The notes: generated by a model from the sequence alone, not told the origin. DNA of 64,000 nt from Azovibrio restrictus DSM 23866 (GCF_000429665.1 NZ_AUCH01000001.1:248001-312000); one strand, 5' to 3'; positions 49,134 through 56,712 are shown, counted from the stretch's first letter. Translations and numbers: made by a program.

Positions 49134-49180
49134 CTAACGACGAAATCCTTCTAAGCTTTTTAATCCGGATTGAATAAGCC
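49134..49180 (-). promoter_or_regulatory. Putative sulfur-responsive region upstream of the cysK-encapsulin operon
   Basis: On the minus strand GGCTTATTCAATCCGGATT (49162-49180) is followed by GCTTAGAAGGATTTCGTCGT (from 49156), containing the 14-mer AGGATTTCGTCGTT (49136-49149) shared with 42892-42905. No clear -35/-10 pair is seen. A CysB-type operator is inferred from the shared element and gene content. Confidence 0.45.
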
Positions 49181-49221
49181 GACTGGGGAAAGCCCCTGCA
49201 GGCGGCCTCCCCGGCCTCTGA

Positions 49222-49536
49222 TCACGATCTGCCTTCCACGCCCGGGCAGGCCCCCAAGCCGTGGATAGCCAGCGCATCGTCCAGCTGCCCCCGGCTGCGC
49301 CGGCTGAACAACACCGGCACCCCCATCTCGCCCGCCAGACGGCGGACCTTGCGGGCCAGGCCGTGATTGACCTGGTCCACCAGCACCAGAATCAGCTCCG
49401 TATCACCGGGAATGCGGCGGTGACACTCACTATGCCGGCGCCCGTTCCAGTGCCGTACCGCAGCAAACCCGCGCTGCTCCAGGAAGCTGCGATAGGGGGC
49501 CACATGGTCGCCCCCCACGATCAGGGCTCCCATCAT
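49222..49536 (-). CDS. DUF2325 domain protein
   Basis: A 104-residue protein with a Rossmann-like DUF2325 domain: MMGALIVGGDHVAPYRSFLEQRGFAAVRHWNGRRHSECHRRIPGDTELILVLVDQVNHGLARKVRRLA. The GALIVGGD start and the histidine/asparagine-containing loops are typical; the function of this family is not established. Its ATG overlaps the stop of the small coiled-coil gene upstream, so the two are a unit. It lies upstream of the cysK operon on the same strand, 181 bases away, with no strong terminator between. Confidence 0.7.
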   Translation of the reverse strand: MMGALIVGGDHVAPYRSFLEQRGFAAVRHWNGRRHSECHRRIPGDTELILVLVDQVNHGLARKVRRLAGEMGVPVLFSRRSRGQLDDALAIHGLGACPGVEGRS

Positions 49537-49718
49537 GCCTCCCGGGGCAACTGCAGCCGCAAGCGCAGCTGGCGGCTGTACTGCTGCAGACGCTGCAACT
49601 CATCCAGACTTTGCTGCTGCTGACGCTGCAGATGCAGCAGCCGTTCCGCCAACGGAGGCCCGGCATCGCCAGGCTCACCGGAGCCACTACTGTTGTTCAG
49701 GGCCAGTTCCTTACTCAT
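49533..49718 (-). CDS. Small coiled-coil protein of unknown function
   Basis: A 61-residue protein. A disordered start (MSKELALNNSSGSGEPGDAG) leads into one long glutamine/leucine-rich helix, LAERLLHLQRQQQQSLDELQRLQQYSRQLRLRLQL, with leucines in heptad spacing suggesting a coiled coil. GCGGGAG precedes ATG 49718; the frame is open to 49883 without a better start. The stop overlaps the DUF2325 start (ATGA), so the two proteins may act together. No family is recognised. Confidence 0.6.
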   Translation of the reverse strand: MSKELALNNSSGSGEPGDAGPPLAERLLHLQRQQQQSLDELQRLQQYSRQLRLRLQLPREA

Positions 49719-50133
49719 GGGAGACTCCCGCAAGAATTCGACCGCCCCATTAAAACCAGCCCGCCCCTGGCGCCCAAGGATTTTTAAACCATAAGGAAAT
49801 AGAGGCGGGAGCCATATGCATCTGCCGGAGCGGCCTATCCCGGCGTCGGCAAACCCCTGCCGCCAATCCTGAGCGCAAGACAAGGGGCAAGGCCAAGGAA
49901 CTCACCTGGCCAGGGGTATCCCGATCGGCCTCCGGATAGATCGCCCGGGTTTCCCTGACATCAAGCGGGGCACAAGACGACTCGCCACCATCTCAGGAAC
50001 AAAAAGCCATAGACGTATTGCTGCGATCCTTATCCAGGCGGCGGCCAATTGTTTATGCGCTTAATTTCGTTCGTTGGGGGAAATGCCGGTTTTAAGGTGA
50101 ATGCCTTTCTAAACCGACCGAGCAGGAATTCCC
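49719..50133. other. 415-base intergenic region between divergent transcription units
   Basis: No gene is seen. The right part holds TTTATGCGCTTAATTTCGTT followed by CGTTGG (50052-50077), loosely like other sulfur-gene upstream elements (TTTC..TCGTT). The left part (49719-50040) shows no clear repeat or hairpin; it should contain the promoter of the small coiled-coil gene. Confidence 0.5.
50052..50077 (+). promoter_or_regulatory. TTTC-GTTCGTTGG element upstream of the chimeric Bug gene
   Basis: TTTATGCGCTTAATTTCGTT then CGTTGG lies 57 bases before ATG 50134 and shares the ATTTCGT..GTTGG end with the minus-strand elements at 42890 and 49134. Weak similarity; role inferred. Confidence 0.3.
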
Positions 50134-51096
50134 ATGGACACGCTCCCGCCACAAACGCTTAAACGCTGGCTAATTCACCTGCTGGCCTGGATTGCCGGCA
50201 TCACACTGCTGCTGTCACCCCTCGCCCCCCAGGCCGGGGAAAAATGGCCGGCAAAGGAAATTCACCTCGTCGTTCCCTGGCCGGCAGGCGGACCATCGGA
50301 CGTCATGGCCCGGATCCTGGCGAAGGAGTTGTCGGCCGGTCTGGGGCAGCCGGTGGTCGTCGAGAACCGCGCCGGCGCCACCGGGACCATTGGCGCCCGT
50401 CACGTTGCCCGCAGCAAGGCGGACGGTTACACGCTGCTGTTCGGGAATACCGTCGCCCTGGTCGGCGCCGTCGTCTCCTCACCGGAGCCTGTGCAGTTCG
50501 ACCCGGTCAAGGATTTTGTCCCGGTCGCCCTGGTCGCTGAGACCGCCTACATCCTGACCGCGCATCCCAGCGCCGGCGTCCGCAACTACGCCGAATTCAT
50601 CGCCCGCGCCCGGGACCCGGCGAAACCTCCGGTCGCCGTTGGCTCTACCGGCAACGGCGCCACCAGCGACATTCTCTACGACTGGTTGAGCCACCATCAG
50701 CAAGCGAACCTGACCAAGATTGCCTTCAAAGGTACTGCACCCCTCGTCGCCGACCTGATCGCCGGCCACCTGCCGGTCGGTTCGGCCGGCCTGTCGCTGG
50801 CCCAACCCTATTACAAGGAAGGCAAGCTGCATCCGCTGGTCATCGGCGAAGCCCAGGCCGTCGCCCTGGCCAACGGTCTGCCGCCCGGCCCCACGCCGGA
50901 AGAGCGGCTGGCCCGTACCGCCCAGGTTGCCGCCTCCGGCCATTTCCGCACCTCCATGTTGCAGGACCGGGCCGCCGGCAAATCCCTCGAACTCGAACCC
51001 ATCGTCGGCGCCGTGCTGGAACTGGCCCGCCGCCGGGCGCTATCCACCCCCACCCTGGAACGGCTGTACGCCGAAGCCCGCCAACTCACCACCTGA
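50134..51096 (+). CDS. Chimeric protein: truncated Bug/TctC-type binding protein fused to ketopantoate reductase C-terminus
   Basis: A 320-residue predicted periplasmic protein. An N-terminal membrane segment or signal (about 12-34) leads to a Bug family core: KEIHLVVPWPAGGPSDVMAR, VVENRAGATGTIGARHVAR, DGYTLLFGN, PVKDFVPVALVAETAYIL, KIAFKGTAPLVADLIAGHL. At about residue 235 the Bug sequence stops before its C-terminal lobe is complete. The rest, GEAQAVALANGLPPGPTPEERL to SMLQDRAAGKSLELEPIVGAVLELARRRALSTPTLERLYA, is the helical C-terminal domain of 2-dehydropantoate 2-reductase (PanE/ApbA). The reading frame is continuous and AGGA precedes the ATG. It may be a remnant or a new protein; ligand binding is doubtful. 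Bug-type genes occur in known mercaptopropionate clusters. Confidence 0.8.
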   Translation: MDTLPPQTLKRWLIHLLAWIAGITLLLSPLAPQAGEKWPAKEIHLVVPWPAGGPSDVMARILAKELSAGLGQPVVVENRAGATGTIGARHVARSKADGYTLLFGNTVALVGAVVSSPEPVQFDPVKDFVPVALVAETAYILTAHPSAGVRNYAEFIARARDPAKPPVAVGSTGNGATSDILYDWLSHHQQANLTKIAFKGTAPLVADLIAGHLPVGSAGLSLAQPYYKEGKLHPLVIGEAQAVALANGLPPGPTPEERLARTAQVAASGHFRTSMLQDRAAGKSLELEPIVGAVLELARRRALSTPTLERLYAEARQLTT

Positions 51097-51112
51097 CTTA
51101 TGGAGAATCCCC

Positions 51113-51685
51113 ATGAGCACCGAAAAACTCCTCAACTTCGTGCAAGGCATCACCCGACTGCTCGACACGAATCCCGACGAAAGCACCATCCTGAGCCAGG
51201 GCCAGGCCCTGCTCGCCGAACTGGTGGCCAGCGACGACTGGCTGCCCGACGCTTTCGCCCAGCCCCATCCCCAGCACTACCAGCAATACCTGCTCTACGC
51301 CGATCCCCTCGACCGGCTTTCGATCGTCAGCTTCGTCTGGGGTCCGGGCCAGAAGACGCCGGTGCACGACCACCTGACCTGGGGCCTGGTCGGCGGCCTG
51401 CGCGGCCGCGAGCGCGAAACGACTTACGAAAAACAGGCCGACGGCAGCTACAAGGCCACCGGCAGTGCGCTGCTGCTGCCCGGCCAGACCACCGCCGTGT
51501 CGCCCGCCATCGGCGACGTCCATGAGGTCGCCAACGACCTGCCCGACCAGCCGTCCATCAGCATCCACGTCTATGGCCGCAACATCGGCCGCGTCCATCG
51601 CCACGTCTTCGACGCGGTGAGCGGCGCGGAAAAATCCTTCGTTTCCGGCTATGCCAGCGACGTCGTCCCCAACCTGTGGAGCTGA
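51113..51685 (+). CDS. Thiol dioxygenase (cysteine / 3-mercaptopropionate dioxygenase family)
   Basis: A 190-residue cupin that oxidises a thiol to a sulfinate with O2 and Fe(II). The iron ligands are H85, H87 (PVHDHLTWG) and H137 (GDVHEV); S150, H152 and Y154 (SISIHVYG) give the outer-sphere catalytic triad. Instead of the arginine that binds the cysteine carboxylate in type I cysteine dioxygenases, the region YQQYLLYADP carries glutamine, as in 3-mercaptopropionate dioxygenases, so that substrate is plausible. It starts 16 bases after the Bug-like gene and is followed after 3 bases by the rhodanese gene, a common dioxygenase-rhodanese pairing. Confidence 0.9.
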   Translation: MSTEKLLNFVQGITRLLDTNPDESTILSQGQALLAELVASDDWLPDAFAQPHPQHYQQYLLYADPLDRLSIVSFVWGPGQKTPVHDHLTWGLVGGLRGRERETTYEKQADGSYKATGSALLLPGQTTAVSPAIGDVHEVANDLPDQPSISIHVYGRNIGRVHRHVFDAVSGAEKSFVSGYASDVVPNLWS

Positions 51686-51688
51686 ACG

Positions 51689-53284
51689 ATGACTGCTGAA
51701 ATCCGCCGGGCCGACTACGCCGAGGTCCGCGCCGCCCTGCTCGACAGGCGCGAGATCGCTCTCCTGGACGTGCGCGAGGAAGATCCCCATGCCCAGTCGC
51801 ACCCGCTCTTTGCCGCCAACTTTCCCCTCGGACGCCTCGAACTCAACGCCTGGGCGACGCTGCCCCGCCGCGACGTGCCCATCGTCACCCTGGACGAGGG
51901 CGACGAGCGTGCTGCCGAAGCCGCCGCCCGCAAGCTGCGCGAACTCGGCTACAGGGATGTCGCCGTCTTCCGGGGCGGTGTCGCCGGCTGGGCGGCAGCC
52001 GGCGGCGAGTTGTTCCGGGACGTGAATGTGCCGAGCAAGGCCTTCGGCGAACTGGTGGAGGCACGGCGGCACACCCCCTCGTTCTCCGCCGAGGAAGTGC
52101 AGGCCCTGCTCGCCGCCAACGCCGACGTGGTAGTGGTGGATGTGCGCCGTTTCGACGAGTACCAGACCATGAACATCCCCGGCTCCACCAGCGTGCCCGG
52201 CGCTGAACTGGTGCTGCGGGTACCGGCCCTGGCGCCCGATCCGAACACCCAGGTGATCGTCAATTGCGCCGGCCGCACGCGCAGCATCATCGGCACCCAG
52301 TCGCTCATCAACGCCGGCCTGCCCAACCCGGTCGCGGCGCTGAGAAACGGCACCATCGGCTGGACCCTGGCCGGGCAGACGCTGCAGCACGGGCAGAACC
52401 GCCGCTTTCCTGCGGTCGACCGCGAGCAGGCGCAAAAAGCCGCAGCCGCCGCCCGCCGGGTCGCCGACCTGGCCGGCGTCAAGCGTGCCGCCTGGACCGA
52501 CGTGCTCGCCTGGCAAGAACAGCAGGGGCGTACCACCTATTTCTTCGACGTCCGTGACCCGGCCGAATACGAAGCCGGCCATCTGCCCGATTTCCGCTCG
52601 GTGGCCGGCGGCCAGCTGGTCCAGGAAACCGAGATGGTCGCCCCGGTGCGCGGCGCCCGCATCGTGCTCGCCGACGACCTAGGCGCCCGGGCCGACATGA
52701 CCGCCTCCTGGCTGGCGCAGATGAACTGGGAGGTTTTCGTCCTCGACGATGCCGCCAACACCCCGGCCTTCGCGGAAACCGGCCCGTGGCAGCCCCTCTT
52801 GCCGCCAACGCCGACCGCGCCGCTGATCGCACCGGCCGAACTGGCGGCCTTGCTCGAGCGGCCCGGCGCAGTCGCCGTGCTCGACCTGACGCTGCATGCC
52901 CACTACCTGCGCGGCCACATCCCCGGCGCCTGGTACGCGCTGCGCTCGCGCATCGGCGAGGCCCTGGCGCAGATTCCGCGAGCCCGGCGCTACGTGCTGA
53001 CCTGCGCCAGCAGCCGGCTGGCGCTGCACGCTCACGCCGAAATCCAGGCCCAGGTGGACACACCGGTGGTCGTCCTGGATGGCGGCAACGCCGCCTGGCA
53101 GGCCGCCGGTCTGGCGCTCGAAGGCGGCCCGGGCCGCCTCGCCTCGCCGCCCATCGACCGCTACCGCCGCCCCTACGAGGGCACCGACAACGCCAGGGAG
53201 GCAATGCAGGCCTACCTGGACTGGGAATTCGGCCTGGTCGAACAGCTGGGACGGGACGGAACCCACGGCTTCCGGGTGCTCTGA
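51689..53284 (+). CDS. Four-domain rhodanese-like sulfurtransferase
   Basis: A 531-residue cytoplasmic protein made of four rhodanese folds, about 1-115, 128-240, 262-365 and 378-490. Only domain 2 has the standard active loop, VNCAGRTRS with C193. Domain 4 has TCASSRLA with C439 in an altered loop; domains 1 (TLDEGDERA) and 3 (LADDLGARA) have Asp in place of Cys and are structural. Its position directly after a thiol dioxygenase suggests handling of sulfane sulfur or sulfite formed by thiol oxidation. It ends in a C-terminal YLDWEFGLVEQLGRDG segment seen in such tandem rhodaneses. Confidence 0.9.
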   Translation: MTAEIRRADYAEVRAALLDRREIALLDVREEDPHAQSHPLFAANFPLGRLELNAWATLPRRDVPIVTLDEGDERAAEAAARKLRELGYRDVAVFRGGVAGWAAAGGELFRDVNVPSKAFGELVEARRHTPSFSAEEVQALLAANADVVVVDVRRFDEYQTMNIPGSTSVPGAELVLRVPALAPDPNTQVIVNCAGRTRSIIGTQSLINAGLPNPVAALRNGTIGWTLAGQTLQHGQNRRFPAVDREQAQKAAAAARRVADLAGVKRAAWTDVLAWQEQQGRTTYFFDVRDPAEYEAGHLPDFRSVAGGQLVQETEMVAPVRGARIVLADDLGARADMTASWLAQMNWEVFVLDDAANTPAFAETGPWQPLLPPTPTAPLIAPAELAALLERPGAVAVLDLTLHAHYLRGHIPGAWYALRSRIGEALAQIPRARRYVLTCASSRLALHAHAEIQAQVDTPVVVLDGGNAAWQAAGLALEGGPGRLASPPIDRYRRPYEGTDNAREAMQAYLDWEFGLVEQLGRDGTHGFRVL

Positions 53285-53334
53285 AGCGCGGCTTCCGAGG
53301 GGCCGCGGCCGAGCGCCCCCTCTCCTGGGACCTG

Positions 53335-53385
53335 CATATGCTTAGCCGATCCAGGGGCATAAGCAATGCAGGTTTTCTTCGTTCG
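53335..53385 (+). promoter_or_regulatory. CATAAGC element upstream of the first sulfonate-type ABC operon
   Basis: CATATGCTTAG (53335-53345) and CATAAGCAATGCAGGTTTTC (from 53358) lie 58-108 bases before ATG 53443. The second closely matches the region upstream of the sulfate-binding gene at 372-394 (CATAAGCAATG.AG.TTTT) in the same orientation to the gene. A sulfur-limitation operator is inferred. Confidence 0.45.
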
Positions 53386-53442
53386 CTGCCTGCGCCGACG
53401 CCGCTAAATTGCTCCCACATTCCCTGTTATCCGGAGCACAGC

Positions 53443-54468
53443 ATGAACCTCTCCCGTTCCCTCCTCAGCCTCTCCCTGGCTGGACTCACCCTGCTGGGCG
53501 CCCAGCAGCTGGCCCATGCCGAATCCCTGAAGGTCGGCTACCTTCCCATCACCGGCCACGGCAAGTTCTTCGTCGCCAAGGACCGGGGTTTCTTCGATCA
53601 GGAAGGGCTGGAGGTGGAGCTGGTGGAGTTCCAGAACTCCGCCGACGGCCTCAACGCCATCATCGCCGGCAAGCTCGATACGGGTTCCTTCGGCACCACG
53701 GCTCCCGTGGCCCATGCCGCCAAGGGCACCCGGATCAAGATCATCGGCGGCATCATGGGGGAGGACGCCTCCATCATCGCCAGGCCGGAGCAGGCAGCCG
53801 GTCTGTCCGAGCTGAAGAATCTGCGCGGCAAGAAGATCGCCACGGTGCGCATGGCCTCCGGTGATGCCGTCCTGCGCGGCGCCCTCAAGGACGCCGGCCT
53901 GAACTGGAAAACCGACGTGCAGATCTTCGAGCTGAAGAATCCGCCAGCAGTGCTGGAATCCGTCAAGTCCGGCCAGGTGGATGCGGGCGTGGTGTGGGGG
54001 CCCTTCGACCTGCGCGCCGAGGAACAGGGGCTGAAGGTGGTGGCCCGCTCCAAGACCCTGCAGCCCGGCCACCCCTGCTGCCGCCTGGTGGTCACCGAGG
54101 CCCGGATCAAGGACACCGTCACCTGGCAGAAATTCCTGCGGGCCATCCTGAAGGCCGAGAAGTACGCGGCTGAAAACAGGAAGGAAACCATAGATTCCAT
54201 CGCCAAGTACGTGAAGCTGGACCGGAAGCTGCTCTGGGACGGCTACTACACCCCCTACCTGGATCAGAGCACCGATCCCAACAAGAACGGGGTGAACCAT
54301 TTCGCCGACGTGATGCTCAACAGCGAGTTCATCAACAACAAGCCGGACATCAGCACCCTGGTGGAGCCCCGGCTCTACGAACAGGCCCTGAACCAGCTGG
54401 CCCAGGAACACCCCCGGGACCCCTACTGGAAGAAACTCCAGCAGGAATTCAAGCGGAAGAACAGCTGA
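53443..54468 (+). CDS. Taurine/sulfonate-type ABC transporter substrate-binding protein
   Basis: A 341-residue periplasmic protein of the SsuA/TauA (NMT1-like) group. A signal peptide ends LAHA-ES. The mature part has VGYLPITGHGKFFVAKDRGFFDQEGLEVELVEFQNSADGLNAIIAGKLDTGSFGTTAPVAHAAKG, the family's N-lobe, and then LRGKKIATVRMASGDAVLRGALKDAGL and SGQVDAGVVWGPFDLRAEEQGLKVV. GGAG stands before the ATG. It is the first gene of a binding protein-ATPase-permease operon; the ATPase start overlaps its stop. The ligand is probably an alkanesulfonate or sulfinate; it cannot be fixed from sequence. Confidence 0.9.
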   Translation: MNLSRSLLSLSLAGLTLLGAQQLAHAESLKVGYLPITGHGKFFVAKDRGFFDQEGLEVELVEFQNSADGLNAIIAGKLDTGSFGTTAPVAHAAKGTRIKIIGGIMGEDASIIARPEQAAGLSELKNLRGKKIATVRMASGDAVLRGALKDAGLNWKTDVQIFELKNPPAVLESVKSGQVDAGVVWGPFDLRAEEQGLKVVARSKTLQPGHPCCRLVVTEARIKDTVTWQKFLRAILKAEKYAAENRKETIDSIAKYVKLDRKLLWDGYYTPYLDQSTDPNKNGVNHFADVMLNSEFINNKPDISTLVEPRLYEQALNQLAQEHPRDPYWKKLQQEFKRKNS

Positions 54469-55253
54469 TGAGCACCGGACTGATACTGGAAGGCGTGGAC
54501 TTCGCCTATGAAGACACGCCGATCCTGGAGCGGATCAGCCTGCAGATTCCGGCGGGTCAGTTCGTGACCCTGCTGGGCTCCAGCGGCTGCGGCAAATCCA
54601 CCCTCCTGCGCCTGCTTGCCGGGCTCCAGGCCCCCGACCGGGGCAGCCTGGGCTGGAACGGGCAGCCCATCCGGGGCACCAGCCTGGAGCGGGGCATCGT
54701 GTTCCAGGACTACGCCCTGTTCCCCTGGATGTCGGTGGTGGACAACATCGCCGTCGCCATCGGCAAGGCCAGGCCGGAAACCGGCAAGGCCGCCCGACGT
54801 GAGGAAGCCGCCGAGTACCTGCGCAAGGTGGGGCTGGAGTCGGCCATCGGCAAATATCCCTTCGAGCTTTCCGGCGGCATGCGCCAGCGGGGCGCCATTG
54901 CCCGGGCCCTGGCCCTGGGGTCGCCCCTGCTGCTGATGGACGAGCCCTTCGGCGCCCTGGACCCGGTGAACCGGGCCCGGCTCCAGGATCTGCTGCTGGA
55001 AATCTGGGAGGCTGCCAGCCCCAGGAAGACCATCGTCTTCGTCACCCACGACATCGACGAGGCCCTCTATCTGAGCGACCGGGTGGTGATCCTGGGCGCC
55101 GCCCCGGGCCGGGTGATTGCCGATCTGAGCGTGGATTTCCCGCGCCACCGGGACCGCCGCACCCTGTTCGACGGGGAGGATTTCCGCACCCAGCGGGAAG
55201 CCATCGCCGAAACCCTGGCGGCCGACACCCTGCGCCGGCTGATCGCCGCCTGA
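54468..55253 (+). CDS. ABC transporter ATP-binding protein (taurine/sulfonate type)
   Basis: A 261-residue ATPase for the importer encoded around it. Walker A is GSSGCGKST (37-45), the signature LSGGM is at 134-138, Walker B LLLMDEPFGALDP (154-166) and the H-loop VFVTHDIDEAL. The FQDYALFPWMSVVDN segment and 'PFGALD' are typical of the SsuB/TauB/NrtD group. Its ATG shares one base with the stop of the binding protein gene (TGATG). Followed by the permease after a 72-base gap containing short tandem repeats. Confidence 0.93.
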   Translation: MSTGLILEGVDFAYEDTPILERISLQIPAGQFVTLLGSSGCGKSTLLRLLAGLQAPDRGSLGWNGQPIRGTSLERGIVFQDYALFPWMSVVDNIAVAIGKARPETGKAARREEAAEYLRKVGLESAIGKYPFELSGGMRQRGAIARALALGSPLLLMDEPFGALDPVNRARLQDLLLEIWEAASPRKTIVFVTHDIDEALYLSDRVVILGAAPGRVIADLSVDFPRHRDRRTLFDGEDFRTQREAIAETLAADTLRRLIAA

Positions 55254-55260
55254 GGCGTCA

Positions 55261-55299
55261 CCCCAGGCCCTCGCCCCAGACCTTTGCCCCAGACCTTTG
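55261..55299 (+). repeat. Tandem 13-base repeat between ATPase and permease genes
   Basis: CCCCAGACCTTTG occurs twice without gap (55274-55286, 55287-55299), preceded by a degenerate copy CCCCAGGCCCTCG (55261-55273). It expands the intercistronic space and may affect coupling. Confidence 0.8.
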
Positions 55300-55325
55300 C
55301 CCTCTTGACTGCAAAAGGAAGCTCC

Positions 55326-56147
55326 ATGTCCGATACCGTCACCCTGGATGGCCGGGAACTCCCGGCCACCGATGCCCTCCTTGCCGCCCCGGCCCGCCGG
55401 GCCCGGCTGCTGCGCCTGCTGGAAGCCTCCAGCATCTGGATCGTGCTGCTGGCTGCCTGGCAGCTGGCCGCCATCTACCTGCCCCTGGGGGACAATCCCC
55501 TGATTCCGGCCCCCCTGCTGGTGTTCAGCACCCTGCGGGAATCCCTGCCGGAACTCTGGGCCGGCACCCTGTCCTCCTTTGCCATCCTGATCCCCGGCTT
55601 TCTGCTCGCCACCCTGCTGGGCGTGGCCAGCGGCCTGGCGGTCGGCACCGTGCCCCGCCTGCAGCGGATCTTCTTCCCCTTCGCCCGGGTGGCGGCGCCG
55701 GTACCGCCGACGGTGTACATCCCCTACGCCATCGCCATCCTGCCCACCTTCCAGCTCTCCGCCATCTTCGTGGTCTTCATCGGCGCCTTCTGGCCCGTGT
55801 TCCACAACACGGCAGCCGGGGCCCTGGCCCTGGAACAACGTTACCGGGATAACGCCGGCATCCTCGGCCTCAGCGGTATCGAATACCGCTGGCGGGTGGT
55901 ACTGCCGGCCTCCCTGCCCCACATCTTCTCCGGCATGGGGGTAGGCCTGGCTTTTTCCTTCGTGCTCCTGACCGTGGCCGAGCTGTTCGGCGCCAACGCC
56001 GGACTGGGACGCTTCGTCCAGTTCTACGCGGATTACGCCGACTATCCCAAGATGGTGGCGGGCATTCTCTACACCGGCCTGGTCACCTACCTGTCCATGA
56101 CCCTGCTGGAACTGGCCCGGCGGCGGGCCCTGTTCTGGCTGCGCTGA
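55326..56147 (+). CDS. ABC transporter permease (taurine/sulfonate type)
   Basis: A 273-residue inner-membrane permease with about six helices (for example SIWIVLLAAWQLAAIYL, FAILIPGFLLATLLGVASGL, LSAIFVVFIGAFWPVFHNT, LTVAELFGANAGLG). The EAA-type coupling loop reads AGILGLSGIEYRWRVVLPASLPHIFSGM. It fits the SsuC/TauC/NrtB group. ATG 55326 follows AAAGGAAG; the upstream open frame holds the 13-base repeats and is not coding-like. It completes the importer of 53443-56147. Confidence 0.92.
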   Translation: MSDTVTLDGRELPATDALLAAPARRARLLRLLEASSIWIVLLAAWQLAAIYLPLGDNPLIPAPLLVFSTLRESLPELWAGTLSSFAILIPGFLLATLLGVASGLAVGTVPRLQRIFFPFARVAAPVPPTVYIPYAIAILPTFQLSAIFVVFIGAFWPVFHNTAAGALALEQRYRDNAGILGLSGIEYRWRVVLPASLPHIFSGMGVGLAFSFVLLTVAELFGANAGLGRFVQFYADYADYPKMVAGILYTGLVTYLSMTLLELARRRALFWLR

Positions 56148-56160
56148 GGGGGAAAGCGCC

Positions 56161-56712
56161 ATGTCTCTGCCCCGTGGTCTGACCCTGGGCCTGCTGCTCC
56201 TCTGCCTGACTCTGCCGGTCCGGGCCGCCCTGTTTGAAAACCAGGGGACCGCCCTGGAGCAGGAGCTGGCCCAGGCCCGGCAATCCGGCCGGCTCCTGGT
56301 CGTCCTGTTCGAACTGGAAAACTGCCCCACCTGCCTGCAGCTGAAGCGAGAGGTGCTGTCCAAGCCAGATGCCCAGCGCCTGTTCGGCCGGCGCTTTCGC
56401 ACCGTGACGGTGAACCTGGACACCCAGGCGGAAGTCACCACCCCGGCCGGCGAGCACCTGCCCACCCGGGCCTGGGCCCAGCAGATCGGTGTCCTCGGCA
56501 CCCCGGCCCTGGTGTTCTTCGATGCCAGGGGCCAGATCCTCTATCGCCACCTGGGTCCCGTGGCCGACTGTCCGGAACTGGTGCTGCTGGGCCGTTTCGT
56601 GGCCGACCGGGAATTCGAGAACCAGCCCTACCTGGCCTATCTGCAAGGCCAGTTCACCCAATTGCGCGCCAAAGGCCGCTCGAGAAACGAAATATGTCAC
56701 AGCAAAAACTGA
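56161..56712 (+). CDS. Periplasmic thioredoxin-like protein (SoxW-like)
   Basis: A 183-residue exported thioredoxin-fold protein. The signal peptide MSLPRGLTLGLLLLCLTL ends near VRA-AL. The redox motif is CPTC (C55, C58 in FELENCPTCLQLKREVL), and the cis-proline loop is GTPALVFFD. This resembles SoxW and related thioredoxins (YyaL/DUF255-like start 'ELENCPTC') that keep periplasmic sulfur enzymes reduced. It follows the permease by 13 bases. The last 19 bases overlap the start of the CoA-transferase gene, suggesting a recent junction between two gene blocks of different style. Confidence 0.82.
   Translation: MSLPRGLTLGLLLLCLTLPVRAALFENQGTALEQELAQARQSGRLLVVLFELENCPTCLQLKREVLSKPDAQRLFGRRFRTVTVNLDTQAEVTTPAGEHLPTRAWAQQIGVLGTPALVFFDARGQILYRHLGPVADCPELVLLGRFVADREFENQPYLAYLQGQFTQLRAKGRSRNEICHSKN

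Noticed and set aside
54423..56501. A 692-codon minus-strand frame across the first sulfonate-type ABC operon
   Set aside because: It spans three real genes on the other strand and has only Gln/Gly-rich shadow composition.
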